The notes beneath the pieces were generated by a model. The model made no database searches. It saw nothing but the letters and a program-made list of their open reading frames with translations, and was not told where the DNA came from. Shown here in pieces: positions 1 through 8,478 of a stretch of 64,000 nucleotides of DNA (positions are counted from its first letter, which is position 1; each line of letters starts with the position of its first letter). The stretch is taken from assembly GCF_014201805.1 (NCBI RefSeq), contig NZ_JACHFK010000004.1, positions 1-64,000 on the forward strand, given 5' to 3'. The position numbers and the translations under genes are program-made. This DNA is from Deinococcus metalli (GTDB lineage Bacteria; Deinococcota; Deinococci; Deinococcales; Deinococcaceae).

Positions 1-69
1 GTGACGTCGGGGGGGACGGTGCGGACGACGGTGGCGATTCCGGTGTACGGGGCCGCCTACGACCACTGA
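1..69 (+). CDS. C-terminal tail of a gene cut by the window edge
   Basis: The first 22 codons are open and end in TGA at 67-69. Nearly every third codon position is G or C, as in the genes nearby, and a strong hairpin follows 15 nt after the stop, so this is probably the end of a real gene that begins left of the window. The tail has a Gly-Gly-Thr-Val-Arg stretch followed by alternating hydrophobic residues, which resembles the last beta strand of a histidine kinase ATPase domain. That assignment is only a guess because too little is visible. Confidence 0.4.
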   Translation: MTSGGTVRTTVAIPVYGAAYDH

Positions 70-83
70 ACCCATACCTCTGG

Positions 84-119
84 ACCGCGCCTGTCAGGTA
101 CTGGCTCGACAGGCGCGGT
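84..119. terminator. Stem-loop terminator, 12-bp perfect stem
   Basis: Positions 84-95 and 108-119 are perfect inverted repeats (ACCGCGCCTGTC and its complement) separated by a 12-nt loop. The hairpin lies just after the stop codon at 69 and before the converging SDR gene that ends at 286. There is no long T tract on either strand, as with the other hairpins in this window, so termination is inferred from position and stem strength. Confidence 0.6.
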
Positions 120-285
120 TGCAGGTGTGCTGCACGGCCTCTCGCACAGAGGTCACGATCCCGCGCTCCAGCGGTGCCAGCGGAGCGGCGGGCCATGGTC
201 GGAGACGTACTGAGCGGCCAGCGTGCCGGCAATGGCCAACGCCGTGGGTGGATGCTTGCCGGTCGTGCTGCCACCGGGGCCGCCG

Positions 286-1275
286 TCAGACGTCGTGCAG
301 GCGTCCGCCGCGCACCACCGGACTGATCGGCCGCGTCGCCTGCCCGGAACCGCGCTGCGCAGCGCTCAGGAGGTTGACGTGTCGGTCCACGCGCAGCCGG
401 CTCAGGAGGCGACCGGCCAGTCCTGGGAACACGTCGTAGAGCACGGCCGCGCCCCGCGCGACCCTCAGCGGGTACACCAGCGGGCGGGGGTGGACGATGG
501 CGTCCGCGATGGCGTGGGCCACGTGCGACGCCTCCACGACCGGCCACACCAGATGCGCGCCCTGCCCGCCGGCCTCGACGTTGACAGCGCGGTCCCACAG
601 CGGCGTCCGCACCGCTGCCGGCAGCACTGCTGTGACCGAGATGCCGGTGCGTTCCACGTGCATCAGTTCCTGCCGGAGCGTCTGGGTCATGACCTCCACG
701 AAGGCCTTCGTGCCGCCGTAGATGCCGGAATACGGAAACCCGACCCGGCCCTCCACCGACGCCATGTTGATGACGTGCCCACCGCCCTGCCGGCGCATCA
801 CCGGCACGGCGGCCTGGATGCCGTACAGCACACCCATCACGTTCACGTCGATCAGGGCGCGAACCCGCGCTTCCTCGCTGTGCTCCACGCGGTCCACGAA
901 CATGTCGCCGGCGTGGTTGACCATCACGTCGATTCGCCCGAACCGGGCCACGGCCGCCGCGACCAGCGCCTCGACCTGCGCGCGGACGGTGACGTCGGTC
1001 GGCACCGCGAGCAGCACGCCGCCCAAGCGCTCGCCCTCCCGCACCACGGCGTCCAGGGCCGCGGCGTCGCGGGCGGCGACGACGACCTGGGCGCCGCGCG
1101 CCGCGCACTCCAGCGCCGTGGCCCGTCCGATGCCGCTGGACGCGCCGGTGATCACGACGGTGCGGCCCAGCAGCGGACGGGCTTGCGGAGGCCTGGAGCG
1201 CCGGCCCGCCAGCAGCGTGGTGCCCAGCAGGCTGAGGGCGAGGACGGGCGTCAGCGGTCGCAGGCGGCGGATCAT
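286..1275 (-). CDS. SDR family oxidoreductase with N-terminal membrane anchor
   Basis: This 329-aa protein is a short-chain dehydrogenase/reductase. The cofactor motif TGASSGIG follows a leader of about 35 residues containing one hydrophobic segment (LTPVLALSLLGTTLLAG), which suggests a membrane anchor. The usual NNAG strand motif is present as NHAG, and the catalytic YxxxK appears as YGGTK after a serine-containing strand. The C-terminal extension of about 60 residues is longer than in classical SDRs. A TAGCGT hexamer at 1281-1286 lies 5 nt before the ATG and no Shine-Dalgarno is seen, which fits a leaderless mRNA. It is divergent from the FAD oxidoreductase gene. The substrate cannot be predicted. 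Confidence 0.85.
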   Translation of the reverse strand: MIRRLRPLTPVLALSLLGTTLLAGRRSRPPQARPLLGRTVVITGASSGIGRATALECAARGAQVVVAARDAAALDAVVREGERLGGVLLAVPTDVTVRAQVEALVAAAVARFGRIDVMVNHAGDMFVDRVEHSEEARVRALIDVNVMGVLYGIQAAVPVMRRQGGGHVINMASVEGRVGFPYSGIYGGTKAFVEVMTQTLRQELMHVERTGISVTAVLPAAVRTPLWDRAVNVEAGGQGAHLVWPVVEASHVAHAIADAIVHPRPLVYPLRVARGAAVLYDVFPGLAGRLLSRLRVDRHVNLLSAAQRGSGQATRPISPVVRGGRLHDV

Positions 1276-1421
1276 GGATCACGCTAGCCGTGAGCGGGTG
1301 AAGGAGACTGCCGCTTGCGTGAAGGCCCACTGAGGCCGGCTTCACCGGGCCGAGCCCTTCTTGCGCCCGGGTTCGTCTGCGCCTCACCGGCGTGCATGCT
1401 CGCGGGGCTTTAATGGGCGGT

Positions 1422-2837
1422 ATGCGATACCGCGCCGCCATCGTGGGGTCCGGCCCCAACGGGCTGGCCGCTGCCCTCACCCTGGCGGGGGCCGGCTGGG
1501 ACGTCGACGTATACGAGGCGAACGCCACGGCCGGGGGCGCCGTGCGCAGCGCCGCCCTGACCCTGCCCGGCTTCGTGCACGACGTGGGCTCCGCGATCCA
1601 CCCGCTCACGGTCGTTTCGCCCTTTTTCCGGACCCTGCCACTCGAACGCCACGGCCTGCACTTCGTGTCCTCGCCGGCCGTGGTGGCGCATCCGCTGCCG
1701 GGCGGCACGGCCCTGCTGTATCAGGACCTGGACGACACGGCGCAGGCCCTCGGACCCGACGGCCCGGCGTACCGGCGCCTGATGAAACCGCTGGTGGACG
1801 CCGCCGACAGCCTCCTGGCCGACACCTTGCGGCCGCTGCTGCGCGTCCCGCGGCATCCGCTCACGCTGGCCCGCTTCGGCCTGCGCGGCCTGCCCCCGGC
1901 CACGGCGGTGGCGCGCACCCTCTTCCGCGAGCCCGCGGCCCGCGCGCTGTTCGCCGGCATGAGCGCCCACTCGGCCATTCCGCTCTCGCGGCCGGTGACC
2001 TCCGCCTACGGCCTGATGCTGGCGGTCACGGCACATGTGGCCGGCTGGCCCTTCCCGCGCGGCGGCGCCGGAGCGATCACGGACGCCCTGGTCGCCCACC
2101 TCGCCCACCTGGGGGGCCGCGTGCACGTGAACACGCCGGTCAATGATCTGCGCGCGCTGGACGCCGACCTGCACCTGCTGGACGTCTCGCCGCGTGAATT
2201 CCTGCGGCTGGTGCCGGACCTGCCGGCCAGCTACACCCGGCAGCTCAAGCACTTCCGCTACGGCGCCGGCACTGTGAAGGTCGATTACGCCCTGAGCGCT
2301 CCTATTCCCTGGCGCGACCCGCGGACGGCCCTGGCCGCGACCGTGCACCTGGGCGGCCCGCTGGACGACGTGGTGCGCAGCGAGGCGCAGAGCCTCCACG
2401 GCATGCCGGACCGGCCGTACCTCCTGCTGGCCCAGCACACCCTGTTCGATCCCAGCCGCGCCCCGGCGGGCCAGCACACCGCGTGGCTGTACGGTCACGT
2501 GCCGTCCGGCTACGCGCCCAGCGCCCAGGACATCGAGCGGATCGAGGCGCAGATCGAGCGGGTCGCGCCGGGCTTCCGGGACGTGGTGCTGGCGCGGCAC
2601 GTCACCACTGCCGCCGCTGCGGAGCGCGACAACCGCAATCTGGTCGGGGGAGACGTGGGTGGCGGCGACAACAGCCTTCTGGGCACCCTGATCCGCCCGG
2701 TGCTGTCGGCCTCGCCGTACCGCACCCCGGCGCGCGGGGTGTACCTGTGTAGCGCCAGCACACCGCCCGGCGGGGGCGTGCACGGCATGGCCGGCCACCT
2801 CGCGGCGCTCACCGCCCTGAAGGACCTGGGCGGCTAG
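1422..2837 (+). CDS. FAD-dependent oxidoreductase, CrtI/phytoene desaturase-like
   Basis: The N-terminus opens directly with the dinucleotide-binding fold (AAIVGSGPNGLAAALTLAGAG, about residues 4-24) followed by the YEANATAGGAVRS segment of CrtI-like amine oxidase-type flavoproteins. The C-terminus has a second FAD contact region with PPGGGVHGMAG. At 471 aa it has the usual family length. I chose the ATG at 1422 because a TTTAAT -10-like box (5 of 6 to TATAAT) at 1409-1414 sits 7 nt upstream and the fold starts at once; in-frame starts at 1392 (GTG) and 1413 are alternatives. A carotenoid substrate is possible, but no other crt gene is nearby, so the function stays open. Confidence 0.8.
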   Translation: MRYRAAIVGSGPNGLAAALTLAGAGWDVDVYEANATAGGAVRSAALTLPGFVHDVGSAIHPLTVVSPFFRTLPLERHGLHFVSSPAVVAHPLPGGTALLYQDLDDTAQALGPDGPAYRRLMKPLVDAADSLLADTLRPLLRVPRHPLTLARFGLRGLPPATAVARTLFREPAARALFAGMSAHSAIPLSRPVTSAYGLMLAVTAHVAGWPFPRGGAGAITDALVAHLAHLGGRVHVNTPVNDLRALDADLHLLDVSPREFLRLVPDLPASYTRQLKHFRYGAGTVKVDYALSAPIPWRDPRTALAATVHLGGPLDDVVRSEAQSLHGMPDRPYLLLAQHTLFDPSRAPAGQHTAWLYGHVPSGYAPSAQDIERIEAQIERVAPGFRDVVLARHVTTAAAAERDNRNLVGGDVGGGDNSLLGTLIRPVLSASPYRTPARGVYLCSASTPPGGGVHGMAGHLAALTALKDLGG

Positions 2838-3090
2838 CGCAGGCTGCCGCCTCCGGACCCATCACCGCGCGCAACAGAGTCCGCAGCGCTCAGAAGACCC
2901 GCCGGCGCCGTCTGCTGAAGTCCTGCCGTGGTCATTGGAATGTGGCTTCCCCTACTACACCTACGGTCCAGCTTTGATGAGTCCCAGCTCAACCGGAACG
3001 TACGGTATTTCGATGAAGACGCTCAGGGTCGCCCGGGCCAGTTTCATGCAAGTCATGCGGACCGCCGCGCGGCACACGAGAGCATTTGCT

Positions 3091-3106
3091 CATGCCGCGC
3101 GGCATG
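3091..3106. promoter_or_regulatory. 16-bp perfect palindrome upstream of the KGG gene
   Basis: CATGCCGCGCGGCATG is a perfect palindrome ending 23 nt before the KGG protein start. It is flanked by TTGCTC at 3086-3091 and TATCAC at 3107-3112, which could be weak -35 and -10 elements, so the palindrome would fall within the promoter spacer as an operator does. A related half sequence (CCGCGCGGCA) occurs about 30 nt upstream. No regulator can be assigned. Confidence 0.35.
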
Positions 3107-3129
3107 TATCACTCACCGGAGGTTCGACC

Positions 3130-3357
3130 ATGACGAAAGGAAAGAGCAGTGGTGGGAGCGGCGAGCGACGCGGTTTTGCCGCCATGGACGCCAGCAAGCA
3201 GCGCGAGATCGCCAGCAAGGGCGGCAAGGCCGCCCACCAGAGCGGCAACGCGCACGAGTTCACGTCCGAGGAAGCGCGTGAAGCCGGCCGCAAGGGCGGA
3301 GCAGCGACGCGCGACAACAACCAGAACGGTCGTCAGAAGAGCGGAACCGGCCGCTGA
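3130..3357 (+). CDS. KGG-domain general stress protein
   Basis: A 75-aa, highly polar, Lys/Gly-rich protein. Two copies of the KGG-type motif are visible: a segment with REIASKGGKAAH and a second with REAGRKGGAATR, separated by HEFTSEEA. This is the arrangement of GsiB-like stress-induced hydrophilic proteins, thought to protect cells during desiccation or osmotic stress. The ATG at 3130 has a GGAGG ribosome-binding site at 3118-3122; in-frame starts further upstream lack such a site and read through non-coding-looking sequence. It stands alone, with a palindrome in its promoter region. Confidence 0.85.
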   Translation: MTKGKSSGGSGERRGFAAMDASKQREIASKGGKAAHQSGNAHEFTSEEAREAGRKGGAATRDNNQNGRQKSGTGR

Positions 3358-3508
3358 CCGGTGGCCGCTCCCACGGCGGGGGCGGCTGCCGGCAGCGCCG
3401 TGGACAGCAGCTGAAGTCCCGGCCCTCCCGTGACCGGAACGGCGGCACGCCACCCGCACACGCCCAGGCCCAGGGGTGTTCGCCCCAGTGCCTGACCGGA
3501 GGTAGACC

Positions 3509-3865
3509 ATGAACTTCAGACTCAAGAACGCCGTTCTCCTGTTGACCCTGGCCCTCGTGCCCGTCTCTGCGTACGCGCAGGACACGACGACCACGCCGCC
3601 ACAGAGCACCGACACCACGGCCCCCACGGACACGACCGGCGGCGCGACCGACACCACGAGCGGCGCAACCACCGACACCACCAGTGGCGCGACCACCGGC
3701 ACGACGACCGATACCGGCACCGCAGCCGCGAATGACGGCCGGGGCACCGACTGGGGCTGGCTGGGGCTGCTCGGCCTACTGGGCCTGGCGGGCCTGCGCC
3801 GCCCCGCGCCGACCCGGGTGGTCACCACCGCCAGCCCGACGAGCACCACCGCGCCGCCCCGCTGA
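3509..3865 (+). CDS. WGxxGxxG-type small exported or membrane protein
   Basis: 118 aa. An N-terminal signal peptide (hydrophobic VLLLTLALVPVSAYA, cleavage after AYA) is followed by a Thr/Asp/Gly-rich linker made of imperfect DTTSGATT repeats (about residues 25-75). A single hydrophobic helix with the DWGWLGLLGLLGLAGLRR signature comes next, then a short basic tail. That Trp-Gly hallmark is typical of WGxxGxxG family proteins, which resemble C-terminal sorting anchors. The GGAGG site at 3499-3503 supports the ATG. The role is unknown; the architecture suggests an envelope-anchored, flexible surface protein. Confidence 0.75.
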   Translation: MNFRLKNAVLLLTLALVPVSAYAQDTTTTPPQSTDTTAPTDTTGGATDTTSGATTDTTSGATTGTTTDTGTAAANDGRGTDWGWLGLLGLLGLAGLRRPAPTRVVTTASPTSTTAPPR

Positions 3866-4080
3866 CCCCGGTTCCCGGCCCGGCGGATGCACCGGCCTGC
3901 CTCGAGGACCCGGCACCCCCGCCGGTCCCCGGTTCAGGGCCGGGTCGGTGTCGCCCCGCGGGGGCCGCACCGCTCGGGACGGTGGCTGCACGGCCGGGGT
4001 GCCGGACGGCCCGCGTTCCGGTCGCCGTGGCGTCTCCCCGCACGCGCCGCCCCCAGACCTGACGATTCACAGGAGTTCCC

Positions 4081-4272
4081 ATGAAACTGCACAACGTCCT
4101 GTACCTGCTCGGTTTCGCGTCGATCCTCGCCAGCGCCAGCCAGTTCATTCCGTCCGAGTCCAGCGACCGCGAGCGCAACGGCCTGTTCATCGGGCACTGG
4201 GCCCCAACGTTCTTCATCCTGGGCAAGATCCTGGAAGACAAGGAGGTGCAGGGGCGAGGTCTGCTCGAGTAG
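4081..4272 (+). CDS. Conserved 63-aa protein (HWAPTFF family), copy 1
   Basis: A 63-aa protein with an N-terminal hydrophobic stretch (VLYLLGFASILASASQF) and a second hydrophobic block around GHWAPTFFILGKILEDKE. An AGGAG ribosome-binding site lies just before the ATG. It is clearly paralogous to the 63-aa protein at 48587-48778 on the other strand: same length, about two thirds of residues identical, and the HWAPTFFILGKILEDKE block exact. The conservation of two unlinked copies shows it is a real gene. I do not recognise the family; a small membrane-associated protein is the most that can be said. Confidence 0.75.
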   Translation: MKLHNVLYLLGFASILASASQFIPSESSDRERNGLFIGHWAPTFFILGKILEDKEVQGRGLLE

Positions 4273-4494
4273 TTGCGCTTCCGGTCCCGTGGCTCGCGGT
4301 CATGACGGCGCGCTGGACGGCAACAGTACACCCTGTGAGGGCGGCGGCTCCCGGCGGAGCGGCCGCTCGATTGCTGTCTGCCCGCCGACTCGGTTGGGGT
4401 CAGTTGGTCAGCCGCAGGAAGGAGGCTGAGGCAGAAATCGGCGCCGCTATGCCCCTGTGCTTTCGTAGGCCGCGTTACCGGGTGCCCGGCCCGC

Positions 4495-5007
4495 TCACCG
4501 GTCCGAGAAGCGTTCGGCGTAGCGGCCCGCGAGGAACACGGACTGGTACGTGGCGTTGAGGGTGTCGAGGATCTGGCCGCTGTACTCGAAGAGCCAGCCG
4601 CCGTCGCGCCGCTGCCACCACACGCCCAGCAGGGCGGCGTGGTCCGCCAGGTCCAGGTCGTGCCACGCGGCGCTGGTACCGGGGCCACGCACCTCCAGGC
4701 TCATCTCGCGGAATTCCAGCGGTTTGGGCTGACTATGGATGGTCACGGCGTACAGGTGGCCCACCTGGTCGCCGTAGCGTTGCCGCAGGGCGACCAGGTT
4801 GATGGTCAGGCCGCGCATCGAGGCGAGCACGTCGGAACTGCCGGGCGTGTGCGCGACCTCGAAGCCGCTGTGGTTCGGGAAGCTGATGATGCCCGAGGGG
4901 GGCACGTGCACGACCTGCAGTTCGGCCCAGGTGGTGCGCAGGTCGCGGGCCTTGACCTCCAGCTCCAGCACTTCCGCTGCAGGCGTGGGATTCGGCGTGG
5001 ACGGCAT
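4495..5007 (-). CDS. Hypothetical protein, 170 aa
   Basis: I do not recognise this protein. It is soluble, has no signal peptide, and is rich in aromatic residues towards the C-terminus (WWQRRDGGWLFEYSGQ). The ATG at 5007 is preferred over a longer reading from 5172 because a TATATC box at 5014-5019 lies 6 nt upstream, which fits a leaderless start, and the upstream in-frame codons look non-coding. It is transcribed away from treZ. Confidence 0.6.
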   Translation of the reverse strand: MPSTPNPTPAAEVLELEVKARDLRTTWAELQVVHVPPSGIISFPNHSGFEVAHTPGSSDVLASMRGLTINLVALRQRYGDQVGHLYAVTIHSQPKPLEFREMSLEVRGPGTSAAWHDLDLADHAALLGVWWQRRDGGWLFEYSGQILDTLNATYQSVFLAGRYAERFSDR

Positions 5008-5371
5008 GCCCCAGATATAAAACGCCGGCCCGCACAACACCACCGTGTCAGCCACGGTGTTCCGGTGGACTGAACCACTGGCGCGGCGGTCGGTGGCCTC
5101 CAGCGCGGTAAAAGCGGCGCCGCACTCAAGGAGTCTTGGCCCATCCCTCATGGCTCTCCTGAACTTCGTCAACTCCGCTTGACGAGACCCATGAGACCGG
5201 CCGGCGTGGTCTTCCTAGACTTGTCGTCGCTCGCCTGCGTGATGCACGAGCACATCGCCGTTTTCACACTCCCGGAGCACGTCCGGCTTGCGCCCGTGTT
5301 CCCCCGATCACCGCTCCAGGCAGGGCCTCGTGCAGGCCCGCCGCTCCTCCGTATCGCTCCAGGTGCCCTTC
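5008..5371. other. Intergenic region between two divergent genes
   Basis: This 364-bp stretch separates the hypothetical gene from treZ. It carries the TATATC leaderless-type box of the minus-strand gene at its left end. On the right I see only a weak AGGTG ribosome-binding site just before the treZ ATG and no convincing paired promoter hexamers. Reading frames that cross it lack coding character or any recognisable domain. Confidence 0.5.
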
Positions 5372-7240
5372 ATGACCACGATTCCCTACACGCCCGCACT
5401 GGGCGCCCTGCCCACCGAACGCGGCACGCTGTTCCGCGTGTGGGCGTCTCGGGCCAGGAGCGTCTCGGTCGTGCTCTACGCCGGAGACCACACGACGATC
5501 CGCCCGCTGACCCACCTGGGAGACGGCATGTACGCGGATGTCGTGGAGGAGGCCGGTCCCGGCACCCGCTACCGCTTCGAGGTGGACGGTCAGGTGTTGC
5601 CCGATCCCTACGCCCGCTGCCTGCCCGACGGCGTGCACGGTCCTGCCATGGTGTGGCGCCCGGACTACTCGTTTCAGCACGCCGCCCCGGACCGCCGCGC
5701 GAGCGACCTCGTGATCTATGAGCTGCACGTCGGGACCTTCACGCCGCAGGGCACCTACCGCGCGGCCCTGGAGAAACTGCCGGACCTGGCGGCGCTGGGC
5801 GTCACGTGCGTGGAACTGATGCCGCTGAGCAGCTTCCCCGGCCGCTGGGGCTGGGGGTACGACGGCGTGGCGCCCTTCGCGCCGTACGCCGGGTACGGCC
5901 CGCCTGAGGACCTGATGGCCCTGGTCGACGAGGCGCACCGGCTGGGCCTGCTGGTGCTGCTCGACGTGGTGCTCAACCACTTCGGGCCGGACGGCAATTA
6001 CCTGGGCAGCTTCAGCCCGGAGTACTTCACGGAGCGCCACAAGACGCCGTGGGGCGACGCCCTGAACTACGACGAGCCGCACATGCGGCGCCTGGCGGTC
6101 GACTGCGCCGAGCACTGGCTGCGCACGTACCGCTTCGACGGCCTGCGGCTGGACGCCACGCACGAGATCTTCGACGACCGCCCCACCCACATCCTGCACG
6201 AGATCGCCGCGCACGTGCACCGGCTGGGCCGCGAACTGGGCACCCGCCACTTCCTGTTCTGCGAGGACGACCGCAACGATCCGCGGCTGGTCACGCGCAC
6301 CGGAATGGACGGCGTGTGGGCCGACGACTTTCACCACCAGTTGCGCGTGGTGCTCACCGGGGAGCAGGACGGCTATTACCGCGCGTACTCGCCGGACGTG
6401 GCGGCCCTGGCCCGCTGCATCACGGCCGGATGGGTGTACCAGGGTCAGCGCTGGCCGCTCGGCGAGCAGCCCGCCCGCGGCGCCCCGGCCGATGACCTGC
6501 CCGCTCCGAGCTTCGTGTATTGCATCCAGAACCACGACCAGATCGGCAACCGCGCCTTCGGGGACCGGCTGGACGTGGTGGCCGGGCCGGACGCCTTCCT
6601 GGCCGCGAGCGCCCTGCTGCTGTTCCTGCCGATGACGCCGCTGCTCTTCCAGGGGCAGGAGTGGATGGCCTCCACTCCCTTCCTGTACTTCTCGGACCAC
6701 GCGGGCGAACTGGGCGAGCAGATCACGCAGGGCCGCTGCCAGGAGTTCGGTCACTTCGAGGCCTTCGCGCAGGGGGACGGCGCACAGGCCGTGCCGGACC
6801 CGCAGGACGAGTGCACCTTCCAAGCCAGCGCCCTGAACTGGGCGGAGCGGGACCAACCCGCGCACGCCCGGGCGCTCACGCTGTACCGCCGAATGCTGAC
6901 GCTGCGGCGCGAGGACCGCGTGCTGCGCTCCACCGGCCGTGCCGACCTCGAGGCCGGAAGCAGCGGCCCACTGCTGTGGGTCCGGCGCGGCCCCGACCAC
7001 GACAGCCGGACGCTGCTGCTGAACGTCTCGGACCAGCCGCTCGACCTCGGCGGCCTGCCGGATGCGGGCGTGTACTGGCTGCTGCGCACGCAGGACACCA
7101 CCGCCCGGACGCGGCTGCCGCCCCGCTCGGCCACGCTGATCGCCCTGTCCAGCGCGTGGACGCCGCAGGTCGTGGCGACGCCGGCGCCCGCGCCCGAACC
7201 GCTTGATGCCGTTCCCGCGGCCCACAGGGAGGAGCCATGA
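5372..7240 (+). CDS. treZ: Malto-oligosyltrehalose trehalohydrolase
   Basis: This GH13 enzyme releases trehalose from maltooligosyl-trehalose in the TreY/TreZ pathway. It has an N-terminal carbohydrate-binding beta domain (RGTLFRVWASRARSVSVVLY), then the barrel with VIYELHVGTFTPQGTY and DVVLNHFGPDGNY. The nucleophile is Asp261 in FDGLRLDA, the acid/base is Glu298 in FCEDDRND, and the third acidic site is in QNHDQIGN. At 622 aa it has family length. The ATG at 5372 begins just before the conserved N-terminus. No treY or glycogen gene is adjacent. The stop overlaps the next gene in ATGA, so the downstream DUF2171 gene is probably translationally coupled. Confidence 0.93.
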   Translation: MTTIPYTPALGALPTERGTLFRVWASRARSVSVVLYAGDHTTIRPLTHLGDGMYADVVEEAGPGTRYRFEVDGQVLPDPYARCLPDGVHGPAMVWRPDYSFQHAAPDRRASDLVIYELHVGTFTPQGTYRAALEKLPDLAALGVTCVELMPLSSFPGRWGWGYDGVAPFAPYAGYGPPEDLMALVDEAHRLGLLVLLDVVLNHFGPDGNYLGSFSPEYFTERHKTPWGDALNYDEPHMRRLAVDCAEHWLRTYRFDGLRLDATHEIFDDRPTHILHEIAAHVHRLGRELGTRHFLFCEDDRNDPRLVTRTGMDGVWADDFHHQLRVVLTGEQDGYYRAYSPDVAALARCITAGWVYQGQRWPLGEQPARGAPADDLPAPSFVYCIQNHDQIGNRAFGDRLDVVAGPDAFLAASALLLFLPMTPLLFQGQEWMASTPFLYFSDHAGELGEQITQGRCQEFGHFEAFAQGDGAQAVPDPQDECTFQASALNWAERDQPAHARALTLYRRMLTLRREDRVLRSTGRADLEAGSSGPLLWVRRGPDHDSRTLLLNVSDQPLDLGGLPDAGVYWLLRTQDTTARTRLPPRSATLIALSSAWTPQVVATPAPAPEPLDAVPAAHREEP

Positions 7241-7485
7241 CCAGCCCGAACACCCCGAACGCCGGCGATCCGGTGCCCACCGACCCGCGAATCCAGCCCG
7301 GTATGGCGATCATCTGCTCGGATGGCACGGTGTACGGCCTCGCGGACGGCACCGAACGCGAGTACCTGCGAACGGCGCCCACCGTGGACAACCGGCGTCA
7401 CTTCATCCCGCTGTCAGAGGTGGCGCGGGTGGAGGACGCGGTGTACCTGCGGCTGGACCACCGCCAGCTGCTGGAGATCCTGTGA
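7237..7485 (+). CDS. DUF2171-like small protein
   Basis: 82 aa. A short N-terminal tail leads into a compact beta fold: GMAIICSDGTVYG, then a variable loop, then HFIPLSEVARVEDAVYLRL. The pattern of a metabolite or DNA-neutral SDG strand followed by an IPL-x-x-V strand and a closing V-x-L-x-L strand matches the DUF2171/PRC-barrel-like small proteins. The ATG overlaps the treZ stop as ATGA, so it is co-translated with the trehalose enzyme. Function is unknown. Confidence 0.65.
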   Translation: MTSPNTPNAGDPVPTDPRIQPGMAIICSDGTVYGLADGTEREYLRTAPTVDNRRHFIPLSEVARVEDAVYLRLDHRQLLEIL

Positions 7486-7536
7486 CCTCGCCCGCGCCGC
7501 GGCGTCTGCCGGCCGCGGCGGCGTGATCAGGGCGCC

Positions 7537-8421
7537 GTGGGCGTCCAGATCCTCACGCCGAGCACGTGGCCGCAGCTGCTGGAAACGCTGCAGAGCGGCT
7601 CGTGGAATCCGCAGCTCGGGCGCTTCCGGTCGCCCTTCGTGTTCCGTGGGCAGGCCCACGCCGCGCCGCTGAGTACATCCCTCCAGCGGCTGTCGAGCGA
7701 CCCGCGTTCCATCGAGCGCCACCTGATCCGGGCCTTCCGCAAGTACGCGCCCGCCACGACCGAGGCGCGCCGCTCGCTGTGGGCGTGGCTGACGCTGGGC
7801 CAGCACCACGGCCTGCCCACCCGGCTGCTGGACTGGTCGTACTCGCCGCTGGTCGCCCTGCACTTCGCCACCGCCAGCGAGGCGCACGCCGATCACGACG
7901 GTGTGGTGTGGATGATCGACGTGGCCGCGACCACGCAGGGCCTGCCGGAGCAGCTGCGCCGCGTGCTGGCACAGGAGGGCGGCGCGGTGTTCACCACCGA
8001 GATGCTGGACGTGTTCAGCGCGGGCACCTCCGGCGACCTGCCCTTCGACGCCGAGATGAGCTGGCTCGACCGCGTCGAGCACGAGCAGGGCGGGCCGTAC
8101 CTGCTGTTCCTCGAGCCGCCGTCCCTGGACCAGCGCATCGTGCAGCAGTCGGCGCTGTTCTCCATGCTCTCGAACCCCGAGGTGACGCTGGACGACTGGC
8201 TGTCGTCCCGCGCGGACCTGGCGCGTTGCGTGGTGGTGCCGCGCGACCTCAAGGCCGAGGTGCGTGACCGACTCGACGGCGCGAACATCACCGAACGCAC
8301 GCTGTTCCCGGACCTGGGCGGCCTGAGTCAGTGGCTCAGCCGCTATTACCGCGACCGGCCGCCCCAGTTGGACGCCCCGCAGGGCCGCACCCTGGACGAG
8401 GACCGCAACCGGCACCGGTGA
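7537..8421 (+). CDS. FRG domain-containing protein
   Basis: 294 aa. The FRG signature is clear: FVFRGQ near residue 30, an arginine-rich helix (IERHLIRAFRKYAP), and LGQHHGLPTRLLDWSYSPLVALHFAT near residues 90-115. FRG-domain proteins are widespread and uncharacterised; some occur near phage-defence loci, but nothing else here points to defence. It starts with GTG at 7537, 51 nt after the DUF2171 stop, so it is probably part of the treZ transcript. No membrane segment or signal peptide is seen. Confidence 0.8.
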   Translation: MGVQILTPSTWPQLLETLQSGSWNPQLGRFRSPFVFRGQAHAAPLSTSLQRLSSDPRSIERHLIRAFRKYAPATTEARRSLWAWLTLGQHHGLPTRLLDWSYSPLVALHFATASEAHADHDGVVWMIDVAATTQGLPEQLRRVLAQEGGAVFTTEMLDVFSAGTSGDLPFDAEMSWLDRVEHEQGGPYLLFLEPPSLDQRIVQQSALFSMLSNPEVTLDDWLSSRADLARCVVVPRDLKAEVRDRLDGANITERTLFPDLGGLSQWLSRYYRDRPPQLDAPQGRTLDEDRNRHR

Positions 8422-8431
8422 GGTTCCCGGC

Positions 8432-8445
8432 CGCCCACGTGGGCG
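8432..8445. terminator. 14-bp palindrome between convergent genes
   Basis: CGCCCACGTGGGCG lies in the 57-bp space between the converging FRG gene and the cyanophycinase gene. It could fold into a short GC hairpin acting as a bidirectional terminator. The stem is only 5 bp with a 4-nt loop, so this is tentative. Confidence 0.3.
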
Positions 8446-8478
8446 TGGACAAGGCCGACGACCCGACCGGCGGCCGAC

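Noticed and set aside
5264..7225. A long minus-strand frame opposite treZ
   Set aside because: It mirrors the coding strand of a clear GH13 enzyme; open antisense frames are expected at this GC content.
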